Assembly (NCBI GenBank): GCA_947589285.1
Contig: CANPZV010000004.1
Span: forward strand, 1-64,000
Source of the DNA: an uncultured Clostridia bacterium
GTDB lineage: Bacteria > Bacillota > Clostridia > Christensenellales > Borkfalkiaceae
DNA: 64,000 bases
Reading direction: 5' to 3'
The translations under genes and the position numbers were made by a program. Below are positions 1-7,839 of this stretch, one piece after another. The notes under the pieces were generated by a model. The model was given only the letters and a program-made list of their open reading frames with translations. It had not been told where the DNA came from and did not search any database. Every line of letters starts with the position of its first letter. Position 1 is the stretch's first letter.

Positions 1-112
1 TTAGACTATCTCAACGACGGCGTACTGCACTGATTTTTTTCTTCCAACCCCGTCTCATATGTTTGACAAACCTACAGGAAATGCACGCCGCTTCCTCTCC
101 CGAAAATCGCAA
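1..112. other. Window edge with no supported gene
   Basis: I see no supported gene here. A short minus-strand reading frame ends with TAA at base 1, but it is only nine codons from its GTG and matches nothing I recognise. The stretch is moderately AT-rich and lies downstream of the cold-shock gene terminator. Confidence 0.4.
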
Positions 113-139
113 CAAAAAAACGGCCCGAAAGCCGTTTTT
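113..139 (-). terminator. Rho-independent terminator of the cold-shock gene
   Basis: On the minus strand, an AACGGC/GCCGTT stem with a short loop is followed by a run of T. It lies just after the stop codon of the cold-shock gene and would end its short transcript. Confidence 0.8.
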
Positions 140-150
140 CGTTCCTTGAT

Positions 151-363
151 TCAGGAAAGAGGGACCACGTTGATCGCGCGAAGTTTCCCGCTGTTCTTGG
201 GATCGGGAGCCGTATCGAACGACACCTTCTGCCCCTCCTTCAGCGTGTGGAAACCGTCCATCTGAATGGCGGAGTAATGCACGAAAATGTCGTCTCCCCC
301 TTCGTCGTTGGCAATGAAGCCGAAACCCTTGCCGTCATTGAACCATTTCACAGTTCCGTTCAC
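151..363 (-). CDS. csp: Cold-shock protein, CspA family
   Basis: A 70-residue single-domain nucleic-acid-binding OB-fold protein of the CspA/CspB family, which acts as an RNA chaperone. The RNP1-type motif KGFGFI and the RNP2-type DIFVHY are intact, and the N-terminal GTVKWFND is typical of the family. The ORF track starts seven codons earlier, but a perfect AGGAGG lies inside that extension, seven bases before a GTG at 363. The GTG is therefore the likely start. The gene is monocistronic, with its own consensus promoter immediately after the htpG stop codon and its own terminator. The leader is about 55 nt, a length at which cold-shock genes are often regulated post-transcriptionally. Confidence 0.95.
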   Translation of the reverse strand: MNGTVKWFNDGKGFGFIANDEGGDDIFVHYSAIQMDGFHTLKEGQKVSFDTAPDPKNSGKLRAINVVPLS

Positions 364-423
364 TTTGTAACCTCCTATTGGCACGGTTGAAAGAGATGTC
401 GCGTTTTACCCGCACCATAGAGT

Positions 424-452
424 ATTATAGCATTCCTTCGGACAAATGTCAA
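424..452 (-). promoter_or_regulatory. Consensus sigma-A promoter of csp
   Basis: On the minus strand, TTGACA (447-452) is separated by 17 bases from TATAAT (424-429), with an extended -10 TG one base upstream. Both hexamers match the consensus perfectly. The promoter sits in the gap between the htpG stop and the csp leader. Confidence 0.9.
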
Positions 453-467
453 TACGGAAAGCAAAAA

Positions 468-2288
468 TTATTTCCCCTCTTTCAAATACTTCAGGAGAAT
501 TTTTCCGTACCCATTCGCGAAATTCTCCGTCTCCTCGGAGGTGAGCTGGCGGAAGTTCATCAGGGCGAGATAGTAGATCTGCACCGCGCCGAGCTTTGCC
601 GCCTCCTCGCCTGCCTCTTTGAGTGCCATGACGGCGGGGCATGCGGTATTCACCACGAGGGTGAGATCTTCGGGGGATTCGCCCATCTGATAGAAGCTGT
701 GCATCTCGTTCATTCTCCGCATGAATTCGGAGACGTTGATGACGGCGGGGACGGCAGTATTCTTGAATTTCTCCGTCTTGATCTTCACGGCCGTGCCGTC
801 GAGGGCCTTGGTGAAGAGATCAATAAGGTCCTTGTCCTCCCCTCCGTCCGCGTCTTTCAACGCTCCCGCGACGTCGGCGTCGATGCGCAGGAACCTGACG
901 CGCTTGGGTGCCTTATATTCGATATAGCTGATGAAGTGCGGGTCGATGTAGGTGTCGCAGACAATGGCGTCGAGGCCCGCGTCCTTGAACATCTTGATGT
1001 ATTGCGCCTGCTTGTTTTCGTCGGAGACGTAGTAGACGGCCTGCGGCTCCTTCCCCTCCTTCGCGTCGTCGTCGCTGACTTCCTCGCCGAAGAAGCTCTC
1101 CAAGGGGCGGTACTCGCCCGAAAGGTTCTTGAAGATGATGATGTCCTTGACCTTTTTATAGAAGTCCTCATCCTTGATGCAGCCGAACTTGACGAAGGTC
1201 GAAATGTCGTTCCAGCAGCTCTCATACTTGGCCCTGTCCTTTCTGAAGAGTTCCGCAAGTCTGTCGGCGACCTTCTTGGTGATGTGCGAAGCGATCTTCT
1301 GCACCTGCTTGTCGTTTTGCAGGAAGGAGCGGGAGACGTTGAGGGGAATGTCGGGGCAGTCGATGACGCCGTTCAAAAGCATCAAAAATTCGGGAATGAC
1401 CTCCTTGATGTTGTCGGCGATGTAGACCTGATTGCAGTAGAGCTTGACCTGCCCCCGCTCGAGTTCGACCTGTTTTTTGACCTTGGGGAAATAGAGGATC
1501 CCCTTGACGCGGAAGGGATAGTCCATGTTCAGGTGGATCCAGAACAGCGGTTCGTTGAAGTCGTTGAAGGTCTCGCGGTAGAAAGTTTTATACTCCTCCT
1601 CCGTGCAATCCTTCGGCTGTTTGAGGTAGAGCGGCTCAGTCGTATTGACGGGCTTTTCGTCCGCCTTCCCCTTCGGGTTGAGATAAATTTCATAGGGCAT
1701 GAAGGAGCAGTACTTCGCAAGGAGCCGCCTGATCTCTGCCTCGCGCAGGAACTCAGATTCCCCCTTTGCGATGTGCATGACGACCCTTGTGCCGCGCTCT
1801 TCTTTGTCGCACGGGCCGATGGTGTAGGTGCTGTTGCCGTCCGACGCCCAATGCACGGCCTCAGAGCCGTCTTTATAGGACTTTGTGAAGATCTCGATGT
1901 TGTCCGAAACCATGTAAGCGGAATAAAAGCCGAGGCCGAAGTGGCCGATGATGCCGTCCCCGCCCGCCTTTTCATACTTGTCCACGAAGTCTGCCGCGCC
2001 CGAGAAGGCGATCTGGGTAATGTACTTCTCCACCTCCTCCTCGGTCATGCCGATGCCGTTGTCCTCGACGGTCAGCGTGCCGGCCTTGCTGTCCGTTTTC
2101 ACGGTGATGCGGTACTTCTCGTCTGCCGCCGCTTCGCCGAGGTCGGCGAGCTTCCTGAATTTGGTGATCGCGTCCGACGCATTCGCAACGATCTCGCGGA
2201 GGAAGATGTCCTTCTCCGAATACAGCCACTTCTTGATGATGGGCATCATGTTCTCGCTCGAGATCTGAATATTCCCCTGTCTTTCCAT
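468..2288 (-). CDS. htpG: Hsp90-family chaperone HtpG
   Basis: A cytosolic ATP-dependent chaperone of 606 residues, close to the usual 620-630. The N-terminal GHKL ATPase motifs are visible: NASDA near residue 37, DNGIGM near 95 and GHFGLGFYSAYMV near 116. They are followed by the middle domain (FWIHLNMDYPFRVKGILYFPK) and the C-terminal dimerisation region. An AAGGAG ribosome site precedes the ATG. The terminator of the upstream ispH-rpsA unit lies in the 81-base gap before it. I do not see a convincing promoter in that gap, so it may be fed by read-through or by a weak TATAAA element. Confidence 0.97.
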   Translation of the reverse strand: MERQGNIQISSENMMPIIKKWLYSEKDIFLREIVANASDAITKFRKLADLGEAAADEKYRITVKTDSKAGTLTVEDNGIGMTEEEVEKYITQIAFSGAADFVDKYEKAGGDGIIGHFGLGFYSAYMVSDNIEIFTKSYKDGSEAVHWASDGNSTYTIGPCDKEERGTRVVMHIAKGESEFLREAEIRRLLAKYCSFMPYEIYLNPKGKADEKPVNTTEPLYLKQPKDCTEEEYKTFYRETFNDFNEPLFWIHLNMDYPFRVKGILYFPKVKKQVELERGQVKLYCNQVYIADNIKEVIPEFLMLLNGVIDCPDIPLNVSRSFLQNDKQVQKIASHITKKVADRLAELFRKDRAKYESCWNDISTFVKFGCIKDEDFYKKVKDIIIFKNLSGEYRPLESFFGEEVSDDDAKEGKEPQAVYYVSDENKQAQYIKMFKDAGLDAIVCDTYIDPHFISYIEYKAPKRVRFLRIDADVAGALKDADGGEDKDLIDLFTKALDGTAVKIKTEKFKNTAVPAVINVSEFMRRMNEMHSFYQMGESPEDLTLVVNTACPAVMALKEAGEEAAKLGAVQIYYLALMNFRQLTSEETENFANGYGKILLKYLKEGK

Positions 2289-2327
2289 AATTCGCTCCTT
2301 GATTTTTCGTTCGCATATTTATAAACG

Positions 2328-2355
2328 AAAAAATCCGCCGTTAAGCGGATTTTTT
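2328..2355 (-). terminator. Terminator after ispH-rpsA
   Basis: A perfect 11-bp stem, AAAAAATCCGC / GCGGATTTTTT, with a 6-base loop. The T-run on the minus strand follows the ispH-rpsA stop codon. Confidence 0.88.
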
Positions 2356-2369
2356 GAAATTTCATTCGA

Positions 2370-4691
2370 TTATTTGTCGCCGTTGTCGTCGTCGTTCTTG
2401 GCGAGGAGGTCTGCGATCGAAGCACCGCCGTAGCCGCCCTCCGTCCATTCGCTGTACTCTTCGCCGTCCTCGAACTCGCCGTCTCCGCCGTTGTTGCGCC
2501 TGCCGTTCTTACGGCCGCGGCGTCCGCCCTGCCCGCCTGCGGGAGCATCGTCGCGTTCGCGGCGCGGCTCTACCTCGGGACGGGGCAGAAGTGCCTTGAT
2601 GGAGAGGTTGATCTTCCTCGCTTCGGGGTCGAACTTGATGATCTTCGCATCGACTTCCTGCCCGATGGAGAGGACGGAAGTGGGATTGTCGACCCATTCG
2701 TAGGCGATCTGGGAGAGGTGGACGAGCGCGTCGATGCCCTTTTCGAGCTGCACGAACGCGCCGAAGGGAACGATGCGGACGACTTTGCCGTGAACGATGT
2801 CGCCCTCGGCATACTTCTCTGCCGCAAGATCCCAAGGCTGGGGCTGGAGCTGCTTGTAGCCGATCGAGACCTTCTTGTTCTCGCGGTCGATCTTGAGGAC
2901 CTTGAACTGATAGGTCTGCCCGATCTCAAGCACATCGGTCACCTTCTTGACGCTCGACCACGACAGGTCGGAGATGTGCGCAAGGCAATCGAACCCGTTG
3001 ACGGAAACGAACGCGCCGAATGCGGTGACGCGGTCCACTCTGCCGTCCACGATGTCGTCAACATGGATGGAGTCGAAGAACTCCTCTTCCTTCTTGGCCT
3101 TGGCAGCCTCGCGTTCGGCTCTCTCCGCTTCGAGGATGACGCGCTGGGAAGCGATGATCTCCTTTCTGCGTTCCTTGCGGATCTCAAGGAGCTTCAGGCG
3201 AAGGGTCTTGCCCTTGTATTTTTCAAGATCCTTCACATATCCGGAGCGGATCTCGCTTGCGGGAATGAAAACGGGATAGGAACCGTACTCTGCGGTGAGG
3301 CCGCCCTTGTTGACGCCCGTGCAGACCACGCTGAACTCCTTGCCGTCCTCGATCTCTTTGACGAGGGCTTCGTCCTCTTTGATCTTGCGCAGAGCCTTTT
3401 CGGAGAGCTTCACCTTGGGGGTGACCTCCATGACCATGAGCTGGATCTCTTCCCCGACGCGGGCCGCATAGTCCTCGCGGTTATAGACGTCGCAGTCGAG
3501 TTCTTCCTTCGCAAGAAGGATCTCGAGCTTTCCCGAAGCGGAAACGTAAACGCCTTCGTCCGTTGCGGAAACGATGTTGGCGGAAATGATCTGCCCTTTC
3601 TTGTAGCGCACGTTCCTGCCGAGATCTTCGACGACCTTTTCCATCAGGCTCTCCTGCGCCTGAGGGGCGGGTTCAGCCGCAACCGCATCGGCTACGGGCG
3701 CGTCCTGAACTTCGGGAGCGGGGACCGCTTCCTCTGCCGCGGGCGTTTCTTCCGCCACGGGAGCCGCGGCTTCCTCGGCCACGGGTGCTTCCACTGCCGC
3801 CGCGACTTCCTCGGTCACGGGCGTTTCTTCGGAGACTTCCGTCGTCTCCTGTACTTCCGCATTGTTTTCTGCCATCTTGAAGAGAACCTCCTGAGTCTGC
3901 CGATCGGGAGTGCTTGCCCCCGCTATGATGCCGACCCTCTTAAAATTTTTGATTTTGTTATATTCGAAATCGTCCGCGCCGCTGAGCCAAAAGACGGGCT
4001 TCCCCTTTGCGGACGCAATTTCGCAGAGCTTTGCCGTGTTGCTGCTGTTCTTCCCGCCGATCACCAGCACGGCGTCGCAAAGTTCGGCCAAACTTTCGGC
4101 CTCTCTCTGCCTTCGTACAGTAGTATAACAAATTGTCCGAAAAATCTCAACTGTTTTGGGGCACACATTTTTAAGATTTTTTGCAATTTTTGAAAAACTT
4201 TGCTCCGAAAACGTGGTTTGGGAGACCAAAACGACGTTTTTGCCGCGCAACTCGCCGAAGTCGGCGTCCTCCGAGGAGAAAACATGGCACTCCCCGCCGC
4301 AGTGACCGATCAGCCCTTTGACTTCGGGATGCTCCTTCTCCCCCGCGATCGCGACAATTTTCCCCTCCTCTCCCGCGCGGCGGACGATCTCCTGCGTGCG
4401 CCTCACGAAGGGACAGGTACAGTCGATGATCCTGATGTTCTTCTCCCCGCAGAGGCGGTAGACGTCGAGGGACGCGCCGTGGGAGCGGATGATGAGGGAC
4501 GCGCCGCACGGGACCTCCTCGGGGGAGGAGACCGTCACGATCCCCCGCGCGGCGAGGTCGGAGACGACCTGCCTGTTATGGATAAGCTCGCCGAGGACAT
4601 ATGTGTTTTCGGGCGGGACGGAAAAGGCGGTGTCCACAGCCCGCTTCACGCCCGCGCAAAATCCGCTGTTCTTTGCGACAAAGACCTGCAA
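2370..4691 (-). CDS. ispH-rpsA: Fused IspH (HMBPP reductase) and ribosomal protein S1
   Basis: A 773-residue two-part protein. Residues 1 to about 280 are IspH/LytB, the 4Fe-4S enzyme of the last MEP-pathway step that makes IPP and DMAPP. Its three cluster cysteines are present in SGFCAGV, DCTCPF and TICYTT. An Ala/Glu/Pro/Val-rich linker of about 80 residues follows. Then come four S1 RNA-binding repeats, with the last two most canonical (FGAFVSVNGFDCLAHISDL, FGAFVQLEKGIDALVHLSQI), and an Arg/Gly-rich tail. This fusion is known in Clostridia. The start is TTG, immediately after the plsC stop codon, with an A/G-rich ribosome site inside plsC. It is the last gene of the aroH-cmk/plsC operon. 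Confidence 0.95.
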   Translation of the reverse strand: MQVFVAKNSGFCAGVKRAVDTAFSVPPENTYVLGELIHNRQVVSDLAARGIVTVSSPEEVPCGASLIIRSHGASLDVYRLCGEKNIRIIDCTCPFVRRTQEIVRRAGEEGKIVAIAGEKEHPEVKGLIGHCGGECHVFSSEDADFGELRGKNVVLVSQTTFSEQSFSKIAKNLKNVCPKTVEIFRTICYTTVRRQREAESLAELCDAVLVIGGKNSSNTAKLCEIASAKGKPVFWLSGADDFEYNKIKNFKRVGIIAGASTPDRQTQEVLFKMAENNAEVQETTEVSEETPVTEEVAAAVEAPVAEEAAAPVAEETPAAEEAVPAPEVQDAPVADAVAAEPAPQAQESLMEKVVEDLGRNVRYKKGQIISANIVSATDEGVYVSASGKLEILLAKEELDCDVYNREDYAARVGEEIQLMVMEVTPKVKLSEKALRKIKEDEALVKEIEDGKEFSVVCTGVNKGGLTAEYGSYPVFIPASEIRSGYVKDLEKYKGKTLRLKLLEIRKERRKEIIASQRVILEAERAEREAAKAKKEEEFFDSIHVDDIVDGRVDRVTAFGAFVSVNGFDCLAHISDLSWSSVKKVTDVLEIGQTYQFKVLKIDRENKKVSIGYKQLQPQPWDLAAEKYAEGDIVHGKVVRIVPFGAFVQLEKGIDALVHLSQIAYEWVDNPTSVLSIGQEVDAKIIKFDPEARKINLSIKALLPRPEVEPRRERDDAPAGGQGGRRGRKNGRRNNGGDGEFEDGEEYSEWTEGGYGGASIADLLAKNDDDNGDK

Positions 4692-5492
4692 TTATTTGTC
4701 CTTCTTCTTTTTCTTTTTTTTGCTTGCGAGATAGGCGCGGTGTTCCTCTCTGAGGGCGTAGAGCCTCTGTTTGAGCTTCTCCTCGGCCTCGTCGTAGTCC
4801 GCCGCGGTCATGCGTTTGTCGTAATATTCCGAAAGCTCCATCGGCTCGCCGAACATGACGTGCGTCACATGAAAGACGCGCGGACGGTTGCAGATGACAA
4901 AGGGAATGATGGGCGTCTTTGTCTTGATGGCGAGCATGGCCGCGCCGCCGTGGAAGGGCAAGAACTCCTCGTCGGAGACCTTGTTGCGCGTCCCCTCGGG
5001 GAAGAGGGAGAGTTTTTCCCCGTTCTTCAAGACCTTCATGGCGTCCATGAGCGTGCGGTAGTCCGATCCGTCCCGCAGAGCGGGGATCCCCCCCACGCGG
5101 CAGATCCAAGGCCCGATCACGGGCGCAGTGAGCAGGGACTCCTTCAAGAGGTAGTGGATGCCCTCCCACGTCGTATGGGCGGGATAAAACACGTCCCAGA
5201 TGCAGTAGTGGTTCCCGAAGTAGATGCACGCCCCGGGACCGACCTTCTTATGCCCGTAGAGCTTGAAGGGATAGACCAAAAAATGGATGGGATAGAAGAG
5301 GATGCGCAAAAAATTCATGGCGTGCATAATGTGCAGTCCCTTCTTGTTGGCGGGAAAGAGCAGTTTGCGCTTTGCCATGGCCTTTTCGCGCTTTTTTTCG
5401 AGCTTTTCCTGCTTTTTCAACCGCTTTTGTTCGGCTTTCAGCTCCTTTTTCGTGAGCTGTTTTGTCTCCTGCTGTTCAAGTTCTTCGGTCAT
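4692..5492 (-). CDS. plsC: 1-acyl-sn-glycerol-3-phosphate acyltransferase
   Basis: A 266-residue membrane-associated acyltransferase that converts lysophosphatidate to phosphatidate. The catalytic NHX4D box reads NHYCIWD and the substrate-binding box reads FPEGTRN. It has an unusually lysine-rich N-terminal extension of about 45 residues (KKELKAEQKRLKKQEK) and a lysine-only tail; both could bind acidic lipid or simply be disordered. Its start overlaps the end of aroH-cmk by four bases (ATGA), and its stop abuts the TTG of ispH-rpsA. The cmk-plsC-ispH/rpsA order is typical of Clostridia. Confidence 0.94.
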   Translation of the reverse strand: MTEELEQQETKQLTKKELKAEQKRLKKQEKLEKKREKAMAKRKLLFPANKKGLHIMHAMNFLRILFYPIHFLVYPFKLYGHKKVGPGACIYFGNHYCIWDVFYPAHTTWEGIHYLLKESLLTAPVIGPWICRVGGIPALRDGSDYRTLMDAMKVLKNGEKLSLFPEGTRNKVSDEEFLPFHGGAAMLAIKTKTPIIPFVICNRPRVFHVTHVMFGEPMELSEYYDKRMTAADYDEAEEKLKQRLYALREEHRAYLASKKKKKKKDK

Positions 5493-6496
5493 ATCTTCTC
5501 CTGCATCGCGCGCTTGATCGTCTCCACGACTTCATCGACGGTCATGTCGGACGTGTCGATGAGGACGGCGTCCTCCGCCTGTTTGAGGGGGGCGATCTCG
5601 CGGTTCATATCCTGTTCGTCGCGGCGGATCATCTCCGCCTTCAGCGTCTCGAAATCGACTTCCGTGCCCTTGGCCTTCAACTCCTCATGCCTGCGCCTTG
5701 CGCGTACCTCGGGCGAGGCGGTCAGATAGAATTTGAAGTCCGCGTCGGGCAGGACAAACGTGCCGATATCCCTCCCGTCCAGCACGCAGGACATCTTTCC
5801 CGCGATCTCCCGCTGTTTTTCGACGAGGTGCATTCTCACGCTCGCGTGTTTCGAGACGGTGGACGAGGCGAGTGAGACGGCATTTTGGCGGATCGCCTCG
5901 GAGACGTCCCTGCCGTCGAGGAGGGTCCTCTGCACGCCGTTCTCATAAACGACGTCGAGCTTGACGTCCCGCATGAGGGCGACGACCGCGGCCTCGTCGG
6001 TGAGGTCGATCCCCTCTTCAAGTCCCTTGAGGGCGCATGCGCGGTACATCGCGCCCGTATCGAGATAGAGAATGTTGTATTCCTTGGCGAGCAACTTTGC
6101 GACGGTGGATTTGCCGCTCCCCGCGGGGCCGTCTATCGCAATGTTGAACTTCCCCGCGATGTCCTTCCGCAGAACTTTTGCGCCGCGGAGATAGACGTGC
6201 GCGGGAGCGATATTTTTTTCCACAAACAACATACAGCGGATGCAGAGAGGAAGTCCCCCGTCGATATCGGGTTCCTGCGCGGAGAAGAGAGAACAGCCGA
6301 TAAAGCCCGCCTCCCGCGCGGCCTTGGCGGGGTAATAGGAATGGATATCGGAAGTGCTGGAAAAGACAAGGCTCACCACCTCATCCCGTTTGAGAGAATT
6401 TCTGCTCTCGATCTGTTCAAGGAGTTCCGAAACGGCCCTTTGGATCTCCTCCTTTGTGTCGCTCGCAATGGTCGTAGCACCCCGAATTACAATCAT
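5489..6496 (-). CDS. aroH-cmk: Fused AroH-type chorismate mutase and cytidylate kinase
   Basis: A 335-residue fusion. Residues 1 to about 115 match the monofunctional AroH chorismate mutase of Bacillus subtilis. Equivalents of its active-site Arg7, Arg63, Glu78, Arg90, Tyr108 and Arg116 can be read in IRGATT, AKAARE, AQEPD, CIRCML and HVYLRGAKVLR. Phe57 is replaced by Tyr and Cys75 by Ser. From about residue 117, NIAIDGPAGSGKSTVAK begins a complete (d)CMP kinase with the DGRDIGTFVLPDADFKFYLTA segment. The N-terminal half would feed phenylalanine/tyrosine synthesis and the C-terminal half CDP supply. It is the first gene of the cmk-plsC-ispH operon, with its own promoter. I recall these two families as neighbours in Clostridia; the single chain is the unusual part. 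Confidence 0.93.
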   Translation of the reverse strand: MIVIRGATTIASDTKEEIQRAVSELLEQIESRNSLKRDEVVSLVFSSTSDIHSYYPAKAAREAGFIGCSLFSAQEPDIDGGLPLCIRCMLFVEKNIAPAHVYLRGAKVLRKDIAGKFNIAIDGPAGSGKSTVAKLLAKEYNILYLDTGAMYRACALKGLEEGIDLTDEAAVVALMRDVKLDVVYENGVQRTLLDGRDVSEAIRQNAVSLASSTVSKHASVRMHLVEKQREIAGKMSCVLDGRDIGTFVLPDADFKFYLTASPEVRARRRHEELKAKGTEVDFETLKAEMIRRDEQDMNREIAPLKQAEDAVLIDTSDMTVDEVVETIKRAMQEKI

Positions 6497-6523
6497 GTCT
6501 GCCTCCGATGTTTTTCTCTGTCA

Positions 6524-6552
6524 ATTATACCCGCCGCGGCGCGAAAAGTCAA
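6524..6552 (-). promoter_or_regulatory. Promoter of the aroH-cmk operon
   Basis: On the minus strand, TTGACT (6547-6552), a 17-base GC-rich spacer, then TATAAT (6524-6529). It lies between the flavoprotein stop and the aroH-cmk start, with a GGAGG ribosome site downstream. Confidence 0.85.
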
Positions 6553-6562
6553 ACGAATGAAC

Positions 6563-7786
6563 TCACTTCGCGCCGACCGATTTTCCCGCCGCATAGCCCG
6601 TGGAAAAGGCGATCTGAAGATTGAATCCGCCCGTGAAGGCGTCAACGTCGAGGACCTCGCCGCAGAGGTACAGCCCCTTGACGAGTTTGCTCTCCATGGT
6701 CTTGGGATCGACCTCCCTGAGATCGACCCCGCCCGAGGTCACGACTGCCTCGCCGAATCCCCGCAGGGAGACGGGAAAGAGCGGGAAACGCTTCAGAGCG
6801 GAGAGGAGACGCCCTCTCTCCTCCTTCGTGACCGCATTTGCCCGCTTTTCGGGCGGAATGCCTGCAAAATTGAGGATATGAATGCCCAAACTTGCGGGCA
6901 AAAGGCCGCGGATGACGCTCTTCATCTGCTCGTTTTTGCGCTCCGAGAGGTCGCGGAGAAGCCTGCCGTCCAGCATTTTGTCGTCGAGCGCGGGCTTGAA
7001 ATCGACGCTCAGCTCCACCGCATCGACGGGAAGCCGATTGATGAGCGCGGAGAGCGAGAGAATGAGCGGCCCGCTTACCCCATAGTGGGTGAAGAGTAGC
7101 TCGCCAAGCTCCGAAAAGAGTATTTTCCCGTTGTATTTTGCCGTGAGAACGGCGTTCTTCACCGAAACGCCCTGCACAGAGGAGAAGTTTCCCTTCAGGT
7201 CAAGCCCCGTCAGGGAGGGTCGGCAGGGAACGACGGTGTGCCCGAGAGCGCGGGCGAACTTGTACCCGTCCCCCGTCGAACCCGTGGACGGATAGGAAAG
7301 TCCCCCCGTCGCAAGAATGACAGCGTCGCACGGAATTTGCCCTTTTGCGGTAATTATGCCACGCATAGTACTATGCAAAACGTCCAAATCCAAGACTTCG
7401 GTGTTGAGTTCAAAGCGGACGCCTGCTCTTCTGCACGCTTTTTCGAGCGTTTTTGTGACGTCGCTCGCGTGGTCGGAGACGGGAAAGACGCGGTTCCCGC
7501 GCTCCACTTTCAGGGGGAGACCCTCCCCCTCGAGGAACTCCATGAGGCTCTGCGGCGGGAAACGGTAGATCGCGCCGCGCAGAAACTTTTCTCCGCGGAC
7601 GACGTTTTGAAGGAACTCTTCGGGCGGACAGTCGTTCGTGACGTTGCAGCGGCCCTTCCCCGTGATGTAGAGTTTCTTCCCGAGTTTTTCGTTTTTCTCG
7701 ACGAGGGTGACTTCGTTCCCGCTCTCTGCGGCGGCATAGGCCGCCATGAGACCGCTCGCTCCCCCGCCGATGACGGCAACTTTCAT
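6563..7786 (-). CDS. HI0933-family FAD-dependent oxidoreductase
   Basis: A 407-residue flavoprotein of the HI0933/YhiN family, annotated in databases as NAD(P)/FAD-dependent or aminoacetone-oxidase-like oxidoreductase. The substrate is not established for most members. The N-terminal dinucleotide motif GGGASGLMAAYAA, the family signature TGKGRCNVTN and the second FAD motif ILATGGLSYPSTGSTGDGY are all present. A GGAGGATCC ribosome site precedes the ATG. One copy of the dispersed 30-bp palindromic repeat lies inside the gene (7353-7382) and encodes the loop residues LHSTMRGII, just before the second FAD motif. Confidence 0.92.
   Translation of the reverse strand: MKVAVIGGGASGLMAAYAAAESGNEVTLVEKNEKLGKKLYITGKGRCNVTNDCPPEEFLQNVVRGEKFLRGAIYRFPPQSLMEFLEGEGLPLKVERGNRVFPVSDHASDVTKTLEKACRRAGVRFELNTEVLDLDVLHSTMRGIITAKGQIPCDAVILATGGLSYPSTGSTGDGYKFARALGHTVVPCRPSLTGLDLKGNFSSVQGVSVKNAVLTAKYNGKILFSELGELLFTHYGVSGPLILSLSALINRLPVDAVELSVDFKPALDDKMLDGRLLRDLSERKNEQMKSVIRGLLPASLGIHILNFAGIPPEKRANAVTKEERGRLLSALKRFPLFPVSLRGFGEAVVTSGGVDLREVDPKTMESKLVKGLYLCGEVLDVDAFTGGFNLQIAFSTGYAAGKSVGAK
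7353..7382 (+). repeat. Dispersed 30-bp palindromic repeat, copy A
   Basis: The left arm is ATTATG, the core is the perfect 14-bp palindrome GCATAGTACTATGC, and the tail is AAAACG. It matches copy B at 28 of 30 positions. It lies antisense within the HI0933-family gene and keeps that frame open. Confidence 0.85.
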
Positions 7787-7800
7787 GGATCCTCCATGGA

Positions 7801-7821
7801 AAACGAGGGCGAACGCCCCCG
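7801..7821 (-). terminator. Possible weak terminator after oadA
   Basis: On the minus strand, an imperfect GGGGGC/GCCCTC hairpin is followed by GTTTTCC, between the oadA stop and the ribosome site of the flavoprotein gene. The stem is short and mismatched, so partial read-through is likely. Confidence 0.35.
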
Positions 7822-7839
7822 CTCACTCTTCAAATCGTT

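Noticed and set aside
1-58. Short minus-strand frame ending at base 1
   Set aside because: Nine codons from its GTG to a stop, no ribosome site and no recognised family.
378-2324. 648-residue plus-strand ORF opposite htpG
   Set aside because: A shadow of htpG in a GC-rich genome. It has no ribosome site, its sequence is rich in Leu/Val/Arg/Asp of low complexity, and it includes the csp promoter.
4110-4140. Possible sixth copy of the dispersed repeat in ispH (GTACAGTAGTATAACAAA)
   Set aside because: It aligns only with gaps and encodes the conserved TICYTT cysteine segment of IspH; chance similarity is more likely.
2718-4193. 491-residue plus-strand ORF opposite ispH-rpsA, and similar long antisense ORFs at 4200, 7996, 9522, 20875, 22200, 26717 and 28782
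   Set aside because: All are complements of well-conserved genes and show no domain, start signal or sensible composition.
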